A stretch of 64,000 nt of DNA, from positions 5,628,486-5,692,485 of the forward strand of contig NZ_JH993797.1 in the NCBI RefSeq assembly GCF_000316115.1. The letters are read 5' to 3'. Source of the stretch: Leptolyngbya sp. PCC 7375 (lineage in GTDB: Bacteria; Cyanobacteriota; Cyanobacteriia; Phormidesmidales; Phormidesmidaceae). Both the position numbers and the translations under genes were made by a program. This document shows, piece by piece, positions 52,554-61,323 of this stretch. The notes under the pieces were generated by a model, which was not told the origin of the DNA, did not search any database, and saw only the letters and a list, made by a program, of their open reading frames with translations. How positions within the stretch are numbered: the first letter of the stretch is position 1; every line of letters begins with the position of its first letter.

Positions 52554-54059
52554 ATGACCGATCCCGCCTTGATTCAGGAAACGTTCACCAATGTCAGCAC
52601 TGCGTCCCAGAGGATTGCAGAGACTACAGTCCAGCCCCTTGTCGAGAGGGTCCGCGACAGTTTGCGACAAACAATTGATCGCTATATTCCACAGCTAGAG
52701 CTAACTCGCTCCGATGCCGACGAACTCAAACGTCAGGCTGCCGTTAAAGCAGGTATTGATCAACTGACTACTCTCTTAAATAAGTTAGATAGCACTCTGC
52801 TAAGGGTAGCTGTCTTTGGTTTGGTGAGTCGGGGTAAGTCAGCTGTGCTCAATGCTTTGATCGGCGAAAAAATCCTTGAAACAGGGCCTCTCAATGGCGT
52901 TACCCAATGGCCTCGGTCTCTCTATTGGACACCGTCCACATCTGAGGGAGAAACAACTCTCAAAATTGAACTTATTGATACGCCCGGCCTAGATGAAATA
53001 GAAGGAGCTGAACGGGGACAAGTCGCGCAAGAGGTGGCTCAACAAGCTGATTTAATCTTGTTTGTAGTGGCAGGCGATATCACACGCACTGAGTACACGG
53101 CTCTACAAACGCTGCACGAAACCCGTAAACCATTGCTGTTAGTCTTTAATAAAACAGACCTCTATCCAGACATAGACCGTCAGGCTGTTTACGACAATCT
53201 CCAGCACCTTAAATGTCAACTAGCGTCTGATGAAGACACTAGAGAGGACAAAAATGACACAACAACCATTAAATCATCGGACGTTCCCATCGTAGACGAC
53301 GTTATCCTGGTGGCTGCAGACCCCGCCCCGCTGAAGGTACGTGTAGAGTGGCCAGATGGTCATGTTACTGAAGAATGGGAAACCTCTGCACCAGAAATTG
53401 AACCTCTCAAAACAGCGCTGATCGATCTTCTTCAAGCGGAAGGTCCGACATTAGTAACCCTTAATACTTTGCATCAAGCAAATCAAGTCAACACCAACTT
53501 AGCCAAAGCAACCGCAGAGTTAAACCAGACTGCAGCCGATAACATCATCTTGCAATTTGCAAAATACAAGTCTGCTGCGGTTGCTTTGAACCCTGTAGCC
53601 GTGCTGGATCTCCTAGGCGGTGTTGCCTCTGACCTGGTTATGATCCGCAACTTGGCCAAACTTTACGGCTTTCCCATGACTAGTTTTGAAGCTAGCAAAC
53701 TATGGCAAGCAATCATCCGCAGTTCTGGCACATTACTTTTAAGTGAGCTAGGCAGCGGATTGCTCCTAGGGATTGGCAAAAGTGGAGCTGCCCTATGGAG
53801 CATGATCGATGGCTCTGCTGGATTAACTGCCTATGCTGGAGCAATGGGAGCCCAAGCTGCTGCTGCTGGCTATGGCACTTACGCTGTCGGCCAGGCTGCC
53901 CGAGTTTATCTAGAACAAGGTTGTTCTTGGGGACCTCAAGGCATCAAGACTCTGATGCAAACTATTGTAGAAAATGCCAACACAGATTCTGTCCTTGAGC
54001 GGCTGCAACAAGAAGTCCGACTATCAGTAGAAGAAGACATTAAGCAACGGGCTCAATAG
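52554..54059 (+). CDS. DUF697-type dynamin/Era-like GTPase
   Basis: A 501-residue protein with a full GTPase domain: G1 GLVSRGKS (89-96), G2 Thr117, G3 DTPG (142-145), G4 NKTD (about 200). The C-terminal ~160 residues are hydrophobic and DUF697-like (KYKSAAVALNPVAVLDLLGGVAS and LSELGSGLLLGIGKSGAALWSMIDG). It resembles cyanobacterial GTPases such as slr1462-type proteins that act at membranes. The preceding gene is a degenerate paralogue. Cellular role unknown. Confidence 0.87.
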   Translation: MTDPALIQETFTNVSTASQRIAETTVQPLVERVRDSLRQTIDRYIPQLELTRSDADELKRQAAVKAGIDQLTTLLNKLDSTLLRVAVFGLVSRGKSAVLNALIGEKILETGPLNGVTQWPRSLYWTPSTSEGETTLKIELIDTPGLDEIEGAERGQVAQEVAQQADLILFVVAGDITRTEYTALQTLHETRKPLLLVFNKTDLYPDIDRQAVYDNLQHLKCQLASDEDTREDKNDTTTIKSSDVPIVDDVILVAADPAPLKVRVEWPDGHVTEEWETSAPEIEPLKTALIDLLQAEGPTLVTLNTLHQANQVNTNLAKATAELNQTAADNIILQFAKYKSAAVALNPVAVLDLLGGVASDLVMIRNLAKLYGFPMTSFEASKLWQAIIRSSGTLLLSELGSGLLLGIGKSGAALWSMIDGSAGLTAYAGAMGAQAAAAGYGTYAVGQAARVYLEQGCSWGPQGIKTLMQTIVENANTDSVLERLQQEVRLSVEEDIKQRAQ

Positions 54060-54203
54060 TCACACTTGAATGCTAACTCCTAGCTCTCTACCACAGTCTG
54101 TATCACTCACCTGACAAGGGATAAGAAAACTTCTGATTAAAGGTTAGACAAACGTAGATAACGAGCAAAAATCATACTCTCAATGACACAATCACAATAA
54201 TGA

Positions 54204-54617
54204 TTAAAGTCGAGAGATTTGTCGGGCAAGCTGAAAGTCCAAGTCTGTTAAGCCCTGAGCATCATGGGTCGTTAGCTCCAGTGAAACTCGGTTATAGCTG
54301 ATGCTAATATCAGGATGGTGATTCAGTTGTTCAGCAGGCTCAACTAAATTGTTGACAAACGTGATTGCCGCAACAAAATCTTCAAATGTTCGAGTGTAAA
54401 ATAGTGTGTTGCCATCTGTTGTCCAGTTTGGCAAGTTTCCTATGCGGAGTTTGACCTCCAATGGACTTAGACGGGTCAGGCTATTTTTAGTGCTCACAAC
54501 AGGATGCGCACTGCCCTCAACTAACTTGGGATAGATCGCAATTATCTCTTGAGCACCAACATTCGCAATTATCAAAGCATTAAGAATACAATTCATCGAA
54601 CTCAACCGAATTAGCAT
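54204..54617 (-). CDS. 4a-hydroxytetrahydrobiopterin dehydratase (PCD/DCoH family)
   Basis: About 137 residues. The C-terminal ~90 residues are a complete pterin carbinolamine dehydratase: LSPLEVKLRIGNLPNW, FTYTRTFEDF-like YTRTFEDFVAAITFVN, and the active-site pattern EQLNHHPDISISYNRV with the His pair and the C-terminal THDAQGLTDLD. The N-terminus is longer than the ~95-residue family norm and hydrophobic (MLIRLSSMNCILNALIIANVGAQ), perhaps a signal or anchor. I used ATG 54617; ATG 54596 is also possible. The frame opened further by a TTG at 54674 is unlikely. Confidence 0.82.
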   Translation of the reverse strand: MLIRLSSMNCILNALIIANVGAQEIIAIYPKLVEGSAHPVVSTKNSLTRLSPLEVKLRIGNLPNWTTDGNTLFYTRTFEDFVAAITFVNNLVEPAEQLNHHPDISISYNRVSLELTTHDAQGLTDLDFQLARQISRL

Positions 54618-54740
54618 TGATATAGTGATTGACTCAACAGCAGTGGACGATGCTCCCCCCTGCAAAGGGTACAAAGACCTTCCACAAAATGCGACAATAA
54701 AATTGTCAATTCTTTTTACATTAATTAACTGGTATTCCCA

Positions 54741-55289
54741 ATGCTAAAGCGACTAGCTGCTCTGATGATTGTGTTTGCCACGATGTTTGGCCTCCAGGCC
54801 TGTAGCGGTTCGGCTCCTGTGAGTTTGCTGAACTATGTTAATAGCTATCAGGGCTATCAGTTCAGCTATCCAACTGGCTGGTTAGAAGTTAAGGTGTCCG
54901 GTGGACCAGATGTTGTATTTCACGACATCATTAACGTCACTGAGAACGTTAGCGTCGTTGTGAGCCCAGTGGCAGAGGGCAAAACCCTGGAAGAATTGGG
55001 CGGCCCCACTGAAGTTGGCTACAAGTTATCTAAAAGCATCACAGAGATGGCTGGTGATAGCCGCAATGTGGAACTTATTAATGCTCAAAATATAGAGACT
55101 GACGAGGGTAAAATCTATTACATTCTGGAGTATTTAGCGACCACACCCGAAGGGCAACGCCATAATCTAGCTAGCGCCATCGTACGTCGTGGTCAGCTGT
55201 TTACGTTTAATGCTTCTGTCCCTGAAGCTCGCTGGAAGCGCCTTAAGAATGCGATCACTCAGTCAGTAGCGTCATTCTCGGTTTATTAG
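54741..55289 (+). CDS. psbP: PsbP-like photosystem II protein (CyanoP)
   Basis: A 182-residue lumenal lipoprotein. The signal ends in the lipobox LQAC (MFGLQAC). The PsbP domain shows YVNSYQGYQFSYPTGWLEVKVSGGPDVVFHDII, VSVVVSPV and VPEARWKRLKNAITQSVASF, all typical of CyanoP. CyanoP associates with photosystem II assembly. The maf gene starts 3 bp after its stop, so they are in one operon. Confidence 0.9.
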   Translation: MLKRLAALMIVFATMFGLQACSGSAPVSLLNYVNSYQGYQFSYPTGWLEVKVSGGPDVVFHDIINVTENVSVVVSPVAEGKTLEELGGPTEVGYKLSKSITEMAGDSRNVELINAQNIETDEGKIYYILEYLATTPEGQRHNLASAIVRRGQLFTFNASVPEARWKRLKNAITQSVASFSVY

Positions 55290-55292
55290 AAA

Positions 55293-55883
55293 ATGCCCGC
55301 TCCTCAATTTGTATTAGCGTCAGCGTCCTCAGCACGACGGCAGCTTCTGTTAAATGCCGGGGTTCAGCCTTTTGTATGCCCCAGCAAGTTTGATGAGGAT
55401 CAAATTACCCTAGGTGAGCCAGGTGCATTGGTCAAGGCTCTATCCTTGGGCAAGGCAGAGGCTGTCGCGCCTCTGTTTCCCAATGCAGTGGTGTTAGGGT
55501 GCGATTCAGTCCTAGCATTTGATGGGGCCATTTACGGTAAGCCTGAAACCCCGGAAGATGCTGTCAAACGCTGGTGGAAGATGCGCGGTAAAGTGGGCGA
55601 GTTATTTACTGGCCATACATTGATATCTCCGCAGGCAGCGAAAACGTTAACTCGATGTCAGGTGACTCGGGTTTATTTTGCTTGGGTTAGCGATCGCGAA
55701 ATTGAGGACTATGTGGCCACAGGCGAACCGATGCACTGCGCCGGTGCTTTTACCATCGATGGCAAAGGTAGCTTTTTTGTGGAAAAGCTAGAGGGTTGCC
55801 ATACCAATGTCATCGGTCTGAGTATGCCGATGCTACGTGACATGCTGGGATCCTTGGGGTATCGGGTGACAGATTTTTGGTAA
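55293..55883 (+). CDS. maf: Maf family nucleoside triphosphate pyrophosphatase
   Basis: A 196-residue enzyme that hydrolyses non-canonical or surplus nucleoside triphosphates. It has the family start FVLASASSARRQLLLNAGVQP, then KALSLGKAEAVA, VLGCDSVLAFDG, TGHTL and EGCHTNVIGLSMPML. Its start is 3 bp after the psbP-like gene, on the same strand, so translation is probably coupled. A repeat (55916-55958) and a 38-bp palindrome (56034-56071) lie after it. Confidence 0.93.
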   Translation: MPAPQFVLASASSARRQLLLNAGVQPFVCPSKFDEDQITLGEPGALVKALSLGKAEAVAPLFPNAVVLGCDSVLAFDGAIYGKPETPEDAVKRWWKMRGKVGELFTGHTLISPQAAKTLTRCQVTRVYFAWVSDREIEDYVATGEPMHCAGAFTIDGKGSFFVEKLEGCHTNVIGLSMPMLRDMLGSLGYRVTDFW

Positions 55884-55915
55884 GGCCAAAAAAATTACGT
55901 TTTGAGTTCGATAGC

Positions 55916-55958
55916 GCAGGGCATCCACAAGGGAGTGCCCCTACAGGATGGCCTATGT
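55916..55958. repeat. Short hairpin repeat, copy 4 (opposite orientation to copy 3)
   Basis: The segment containing AAGGGAGTGCCCCTACAGGA is nearly the reverse complement of copy 3 at 27619-27655, including flanking bases (GGCCAxTCCTGTAGGGGCAC in the copy-3 orientation). It sits just after the maf stop. Confidence 0.65.
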
Positions 55959-56033
55959 TTAATCGGATTTAATGACTTCGGATTGGGTATTAGTTGTGAG
56001 TACCGTCAATCAGCAATCGCACGTTTTGCAACC

Positions 56034-56071
56034 GCGTTTAATTCTGAGTTACGTAACTCAGAATTAAACGC
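56034..56071. terminator. 38-bp perfect palindrome directly after the copper ATPase stop
   Basis: Arms of 19 bases (GCGTTTAATTCTGAGTTAC and its complement) have no mismatch. The next base begins the copper ATPase stop codon on the minus strand (56072-56074). It is a strong candidate for ending transcription between the convergent maf and copper ATPase genes, though no T-run follows. Confidence 0.6.
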
Positions 56072-58441
56072 TCAAAATTCAACACTCTCCCTTAACTGCC
56101 AGCGCAACAGCAGAGAATTAAGCACTACGCTAATAGAACTAAACGCCATGAAACCACCTGCATAGCCAGGACTCAAGGCAATTTCAAAGTTCGGCAACAA
56201 AACGCCCGCCGCTAGGGGAATACAAATCAGGTTATAGCCAAAGGCCCAGGCTAAGTTCTGACGAATTTTATTAAAGGTGCTGCGACTGAGTTCCAGGGCA
56301 GCTGACACATCGTTTAGGTCATCACGCATCAGCACAACATCAGCGGTTTCCATAGCAATGTCAGTGCCTGAGTGCATGGCGATACCGACGTCAGCCTGGG
56401 CCAGGGCAGGCGCATCATTGATGCCATCACCCACAAAGCCAACACAGTGCCCCGCTCGCTGTAGCTTTTCAATTGCATTGACTTTGTCGGCTGGTGTCAT
56501 GCTGCCTTCTGACACAGCAATCCCTAAATCAATGGCTAATCGATGGGCAACGGCTGGTCGATCACCACTTAAGAGATGGATCTGAAGCTTTTTGCGGTGG
56601 AGTTGTTCAATCACTGATTTGGCTTCCTCGCGGGAGCGATCAGCCGCAGCGAGTAGGCCCACCAATTGATGATCAACGGCAATATAAACCAGCGTCTTAC
56701 CCTCAGCACTCAAGGTATTGGCAACATCACTAGCCATATCAGTAGCGATATTGGCTTGAGCTAACCAGGCGTCATTGCCGAGGTGGAGTGTTTGATTGTC
56801 TAACTGCGCAACAACTCCACGTCCCGGAGTTGTTGCGCTAGCTGTAACGTTAGTTAAAGGAAGCTGTCGCTGAGCAGCCTCCATGAGAATAGCTTCGGCT
56901 AAAGGATGGCGGGTTCCTTGCTCAACACTAGCTGCTAGACGGATCACATCAGCCTCAGTCAAGCTGGCGTCATAGCTAATGCAGTCAGTCACCCAGGGCT
57001 GCCCTGTTGTCAGGGTGCCGGTTTTGTCAAAAATGATGGTGTCTAAATGATGGGCCGTTTCTAGAACATCACCACCACGCACCAATAACCCCCTCTGGGC
57101 TCCAATACCAGACCCCACTAGAATCGCCATGGGAGTGGCTAATCCCAATGCACAGGGACAGGCGATCACCACAACAGCAATGGCTAATTTCAGACTCACC
57201 AACAGCCTTGAAGTTTCTATAACATGGTGACTGTGATGAACATGGTGCGGATTGAGAGCCGCTTGGATTGCATCAGGCCAGATGGTAAATCCAACGCCGT
57301 ACCAAAAGCAAAATGTCAGTAGAGCGAGGATTAAAATCCCATAGGTGAAGTAACCGGATAAGGTATCTGCTAAGCCCTGTATGGGGGCTTTACGCGTTTG
57401 AGCAGATTCAACCAGACTGACCATCTGGGCCAGGGTACTATCCGCGCCAGTGCGGCTGACTCTAATAGAAATCGCACTCGATTGGTTTAGGGTTCCACCG
57501 ATTACGGGATCACCAATCTGCCTCATGACAGGCAACGCTTCTCCCGTGACCATTGCCTCATTAATGGTGGTTTGCCCCGCCTCAATCTCCCCATCTACTG
57601 GAATTTTATCGCCAGGCAAAACTTGGATGATGTCACCGACCTGCACTTGATTAATGGGAATCTCGACATTGTCACCTGGTGAATCACCTGTCACCAGGCG
57701 AGCGCCCTGGGGTTGCAGTGCAATCAAACTACGAAGAGCCTCAGTGGCTCGAAAGCGAGCACGTTCTTCTAACGTACGCCCTAACAAAATAAAGCTGAGC
57801 AACATGACGGGCTCATCAAAAAAGCACTCCCAGCCTAATTTTGGCAAGACTAAGGCCACAACGCTAGCGGTATAGGCACTCAGAGCACCAATACTCACGA
57901 GGGTATTCATGTTAGGACGGGCACGGCGTGCTCCCTGCCAGCCATCTTGTAGAATTTCTCGCGCAGGCCCCACTAAGGTGAGGGTGGCTAATGCAAAGTG
58001 AAAGCTCAGGCTGCTGAGAATAGGTCCTGAAAAACTGCTATCTGGATCGCCCACATGTTCTATGTGACCAAGGATTGAAAGGACTAAGAGAGTAAGTGCG
58101 ATCGCAACCCGCCATACCTGTCCTTGCTGCTCGGCTTCTTGCTGCTCAGCCCAATTGCCAGGGTCTTCGCCTTGACGTACCTGGCTGGGGAAACCGGCAT
58201 CTGTGAGTAAAGTTGCCAGCCGTTCAGGTTTAACAATCTCTGCCTGATATTGGATGGCTGCTGCCTTGGTGACCAAATTCACGGTCGCTGTCGCCACACC
58301 GTCGCACTGACGCAGTTGGGTTTCCACTGCCCGCACACACCCAGCACACATCATGCCGTCTACATTTAGGACAGTAACCGCTGGAGACAGCTGTTCAGAC
58401 GCCGATGTTGCAAGAGAAGGCGGTGAAACCGTTGAAGACAT
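56072..58441 (-). CDS. Copper-transporting P1B-type ATPase
   Basis: A 789-residue heavy-metal pump. An N-terminal HMA domain has the metal motif GMMCAGC. The core has the actuator TGE (VTGEALPV), the membrane metal site CPC (VVIACPCALGLATP), the phosphorylation site DKTGT, the HP motif (SVEQGTRHPLAEAIL) and GDGINDAP. Six to eight membrane segments are visible. A His-rich loop (ALNPHHVHHSHHVIE) precedes the CPC helix and may be a metal-sensing or donor site. Cyanobacterial homologues are CtaA and PacS, and sequence alone does not tell which. The ATG at 58441 fits the HMA start better than an upstream one at 58483. Confidence 0.92.
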   Translation of the reverse strand: MSSTVSPPSLATSASEQLSPAVTVLNVDGMMCAGCVRAVETQLRQCDGVATATVNLVTKAAAIQYQAEIVKPERLATLLTDAGFPSQVRQGEDPGNWAEQQEAEQQGQVWRVAIALTLLVLSILGHIEHVGDPDSSFSGPILSSLSFHFALATLTLVGPAREILQDGWQGARRARPNMNTLVSIGALSAYTASVVALVLPKLGWECFFDEPVMLLSFILLGRTLEERARFRATEALRSLIALQPQGARLVTGDSPGDNVEIPINQVQVGDIIQVLPGDKIPVDGEIEAGQTTINEAMVTGEALPVMRQIGDPVIGGTLNQSSAISIRVSRTGADSTLAQMVSLVESAQTRKAPIQGLADTLSGYFTYGILILALLTFCFWYGVGFTIWPDAIQAALNPHHVHHSHHVIETSRLLVSLKLAIAVVVIACPCALGLATPMAILVGSGIGAQRGLLVRGGDVLETAHHLDTIIFDKTGTLTTGQPWVTDCISYDASLTEADVIRLAASVEQGTRHPLAEAILMEAAQRQLPLTNVTASATTPGRGVVAQLDNQTLHLGNDAWLAQANIATDMASDVANTLSAEGKTLVYIAVDHQLVGLLAAADRSREEAKSVIEQLHRKKLQIHLLSGDRPAVAHRLAIDLGIAVSEGSMTPADKVNAIEKLQRAGHCVGFVGDGINDAPALAQADVGIAMHSGTDIAMETADVVLMRDDLNDVSAALELSRSTFNKIRQNLAWAFGYNLICIPLAAGVLLPNFEIALSPGYAGGFMAFSSISVVLNSLLLRWQLRESVEF

Positions 58442-58535
58442 AACTAGATAGAAAGCAGACCATTTGAGCCTAACGTCGATCACCGAGATTTGGCGTAGGA
58501 CTCATAAACTCTCAAGAAAAATTTTCAACCACCAC

Positions 58536-58575
58536 AATCATGAAGGGATGTACCATGGCACACCCCTTCATGATT
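58536..58575. terminator. Hairpin repeat between CupB-type and copper ATPase genes
   Basis: An inverted repeat of about 19-bp arms (ATCATGAAGGGATGTACCA and TGGCACACCCCTTCATGAT) has two mismatches. It is followed on the plus strand by TTTTT. It lies downstream of the ndhF-ndhD-cup operon, so it probably ends that transcript. The core resembles the other hairpin repeats in this window. Confidence 0.65.
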
Positions 58576-58599
58576 TTTCTAATGAGCTTGACCTAAATT

Positions 58600-59739
58600 C
58601 TACGGAGTCTGAACCTGTTCTAATTGGGAGGGAACCAGACGATCCAGCCAGTTCAGTAGAAATTCCCGATTGGCAGCAATATCTTCAGGTGCCGTTGCAT
58701 CAGCTCCTTTGGGTAATAGCCCAATCAAAGCTGCATTGGTCACACAGAACATAGAACGCTGAAAACTAGCGCAAATTTTGACCCGCACGTCTCCCAAACC
58801 GCGTTCGGTCTTGAGGTAATGCTCTTCCAAATAGTCCGGCAAATGACGGAACATATCTTGCATCAATAATGTGGGAGGAATACCGCTACCCCCAACGGGT
58901 ACCGGATCAGCATACAGTGCACCATAGGCAAAGCGGCTCTTATCCGGAGAGATTTGCTGAGCTTGGGCGTTATAGGACACCGTCCCCAAGAAAGGCAGTC
59001 CCCGGAAGAAAATAGATTCTACATAGGGAATGGCCGTGTCAGGCAAGAAGGTTAGACCAGCAGAGGCAGGCAAAATATCATAGGTTTTGCCACCAATTTC
59101 AACACTGTAGGTAATGGGTCGGCCCGCATCAGCCACCAGGCCATCCTTAATATAGTCGACAATCTGGGGAATATGCTTAATTTCTCCCCGGCGATAACGA
59201 GCCGCTAACGACGTGAAAATATCGCTCATCACTCGCCAGAATTGCCCCAACCCACTGTAATAGGAAAGCTGACGAATTTGTTCAATCAGAAACTCAGGAA
59301 AGGCTTTATGGAAAAGCTGTAGCACCGGGTTGTATTTGATTTTGGCTGCGATCGCAGTCTGACAGTTCTGCCGAAACTCATCCGTATCCAAATAGGCATC
59401 TAACCCGCCACCACCGTGCCACATCATGGCTCTCATGATGTATTCGGCATACTCATAGTTAATGCGATCATGGCAAAAGTGTCGCCACATTCTTGCAGGG
59501 TTAATCTCTCCATCAAAGTATTTGAACACTGGAAATAGGTTCAAAAACTGATGATCGGCAATGTGAATCAAGTTAATGGAATAGTAATCCAACACAATGC
59601 CATAACTATCGAGGGCACCCATCACATGAACTACATTATCCGGAGTATCCGGCAACAAGGTACCACCTGACAGCAGGCGGTCAGCATAGTGGGCAAATGG
59701 ATGAATATCTTTCAATTGAGAAGGCATAGTTTGGATCAT
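58600..59739 (-). CDS. cupB: CO2 hydration protein (CupB/ChpX type)
   Basis: A 379-residue subunit of a specialised NDH-1 complex that hydrates CO2 to bicarbonate in the cytoplasm. It has the Cup-family segments PARMWRHFCHDRINYEYAEYIM, MWHGGGGLDAYLD and the C-terminal SFQRSMFCVTNAALIGLLPKG. His87 and His90 in WRHFCHDR are candidate metal ligands (inference). Its ATG overlaps the ndhD stop by 4 bp (ATGA). The length and the lack of a following cupS gene favour CupB (constitutive form) over CupA. The operon is divergent from ccmK. Confidence 0.88.
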   Translation of the reverse strand: MIQTMPSQLKDIHPFAHYADRLLSGGTLLPDTPDNVVHVMGALDSYGIVLDYYSINLIHIADHQFLNLFPVFKYFDGEINPARMWRHFCHDRINYEYAEYIMRAMMWHGGGGLDAYLDTDEFRQNCQTAIAAKIKYNPVLQLFHKAFPEFLIEQIRQLSYYSGLGQFWRVMSDIFTSLAARYRRGEIKHIPQIVDYIKDGLVADAGRPITYSVEIGGKTYDILPASAGLTFLPDTAIPYVESIFFRGLPFLGTVSYNAQAQQISPDKSRFAYGALYADPVPVGGSGIPPTLLMQDMFRHLPDYLEEHYLKTERGLGDVRVKICASFQRSMFCVTNAALIGLLPKGADATAPEDIAANREFLLNWLDRLVPSQLEQVQTP

Positions 59740-61313
59740 AAGGCACAGTCCTCAGCCGAACAGCTAGCTAAATCTGTAGAAGGATTGGCAAGCGGCATTG
59801 TCGCCAGATGAGCCGACGATAGCTCTAACTTAATTGGCATCGCCTCATACATGGACGTTGTTGTCGGCTCAATCCAGCGAGTCATCCAGCTGGGGCTCAA
59901 ACCAAACATAAACAACAAACCTACTAAAACCAAAGCAGGCATTCGGTCTTGCCAAGTGACCACAGGTAAAACAGGATCTTGTTCTAAAGCTTGGGTTTTA
60001 GTTGTCGCTAAACGCCCAAAGAACGCACGATTTACCAACAGCAAAAAATACACTGCCGTGAGACCAGACCCCAGTAAACATAAAAGAGTTTGAGGGGCAA
60101 AACTCGCAAAGCTGCCACGATAGACAATAAATTCAGAGATAAAGCCCACCATGCCAGGGATACCAGCACTGGCCATCACTGCCAGCACCATAACGCTACC
60201 AATTATGGGCAAACCTCGTTCTGGATTTAACAGACCTCGCAGTACAGTCAAATCACGCGTTCCCGTTTTCTTGTAAACCACGCCAACTGCTAAAAAAAGC
60301 AACGCTGAAATAAAGCCATGGCTCACCATCTGAAAAACAGTACCGACAAAGCTGAGAGGATTAGACGCCGAAGCCGCTAACAACACATAGCCCATATGAC
60401 CTACTGAACTATAGGCCACCATTTTCTTCATGTCAGTTTGGGCAATAGCGGCCAGTGAGCCATAGAGAACACTCACAACAGCCCACCAGGCAAGGTAGGG
60501 AGCTAGATCCACCCAAACCTCGGAAAAGGTAACCACACCAAATCGAAAAAGACCGTAGGTACCTAACTTAAGCAACACACCAGCCAACAGCACAGAGATG
60601 GGGGTAGACGCCTGCACGTGGGCATCGGGTAGCCACGTGTGAAGTGGGAAAAGAGGAATTTTAATACCAAAACCAATGAGCAGCGCCGCTAACAAAACTG
60701 CCTGTTGAATCCAGGGCAACCCATGGCCCATGGTCGCACTGTAATCAAAGCTAGAAGACCCACTGAGCCAAACTAGACCCAGGAATGAAGCCAAAATCAA
60801 AATTCCAGAGATAGCCGTATAAATCAGAAATTTTGTAGCAGCATAGCCCCGTTGAGGTCCTCCCCAAATCGCAATCAAGAGATAGAGGGGAATCAGCTCT
60901 AGCTCATAAAAGATAAAGAAGAGCAAGAGATTTTGAGCAACAAACGCGCCAGCTACGGCAAAGGTAATAATCAGCAAAAGGCAATAGTAAAGCCTGGGCC
61001 GTCGAGTGTCATCGTCGCTGGCATAGACCGAAACTAGCGACAGAAGACTATTAATAATCACTAGCGGCAACGATAAGCCATCCAGACCTAACTCATATCC
61101 CAACCCCAACGTCTCGAGCCAAGGAAGCGACTCTTGAAACTGTAGTCCGGTGATGGTCAAATCGAACTGCGTCAGTAGATACAAGCTGACCGCAAGATTA
61201 ACTAACAAGCAGGCAACGCTGACATTTTTAGCTAACTTGCTGGTTAACTTACCTGGCCAGCAGCCAACAAGAATGGCTCCCAGTAATGGAATCAATAACA
61301 GTGCACTTAGCAT
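59736..61313 (-). CDS. ndhD4: NAD(P)H dehydrogenase subunit 4 (NdhD4 type)
   Basis: A 525-residue membrane protein with about 14 helices of the antiporter-like Mrp/NuoM family. Key features are LLFFIFYELELIPLYLLIAIWGG with the conserved Glu, the proton-channel Lys region (KIPLFPLHTWLPDAHVQA), VAYSSVGHMGYVLLA and the broken-helix region. It is 10 bp after ndhF and overlaps cup by 4 bp. The gene context (ndhF, ndhD, cup, then ccmK) identifies this copy as the CO2-uptake form rather than the respiratory one. Confidence 0.88.
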   Translation of the reverse strand: MLSALLLIPLLGAILVGCWPGKLTSKLAKNVSVACLLVNLAVSLYLLTQFDLTITGLQFQESLPWLETLGLGYELGLDGLSLPLVIINSLLSLVSVYASDDDTRRPRLYYCLLLIITFAVAGAFVAQNLLLFFIFYELELIPLYLLIAIWGGPQRGYAATKFLIYTAISGILILASFLGLVWLSGSSSFDYSATMGHGLPWIQQAVLLAALLIGFGIKIPLFPLHTWLPDAHVQASTPISVLLAGVLLKLGTYGLFRFGVVTFSEVWVDLAPYLAWWAVVSVLYGSLAAIAQTDMKKMVAYSSVGHMGYVLLAASASNPLSFVGTVFQMVSHGFISALLFLAVGVVYKKTGTRDLTVLRGLLNPERGLPIIGSVMVLAVMASAGIPGMVGFISEFIVYRGSFASFAPQTLLCLLGSGLTAVYFLLLVNRAFFGRLATTKTQALEQDPVLPVVTWQDRMPALVLVGLLFMFGLSPSWMTRWIEPTTTSMYEAMPIKLELSSAHLATMPLANPSTDLASCSAEDCAL

Positions 61314-61323
61314 CAGTTTCCCC

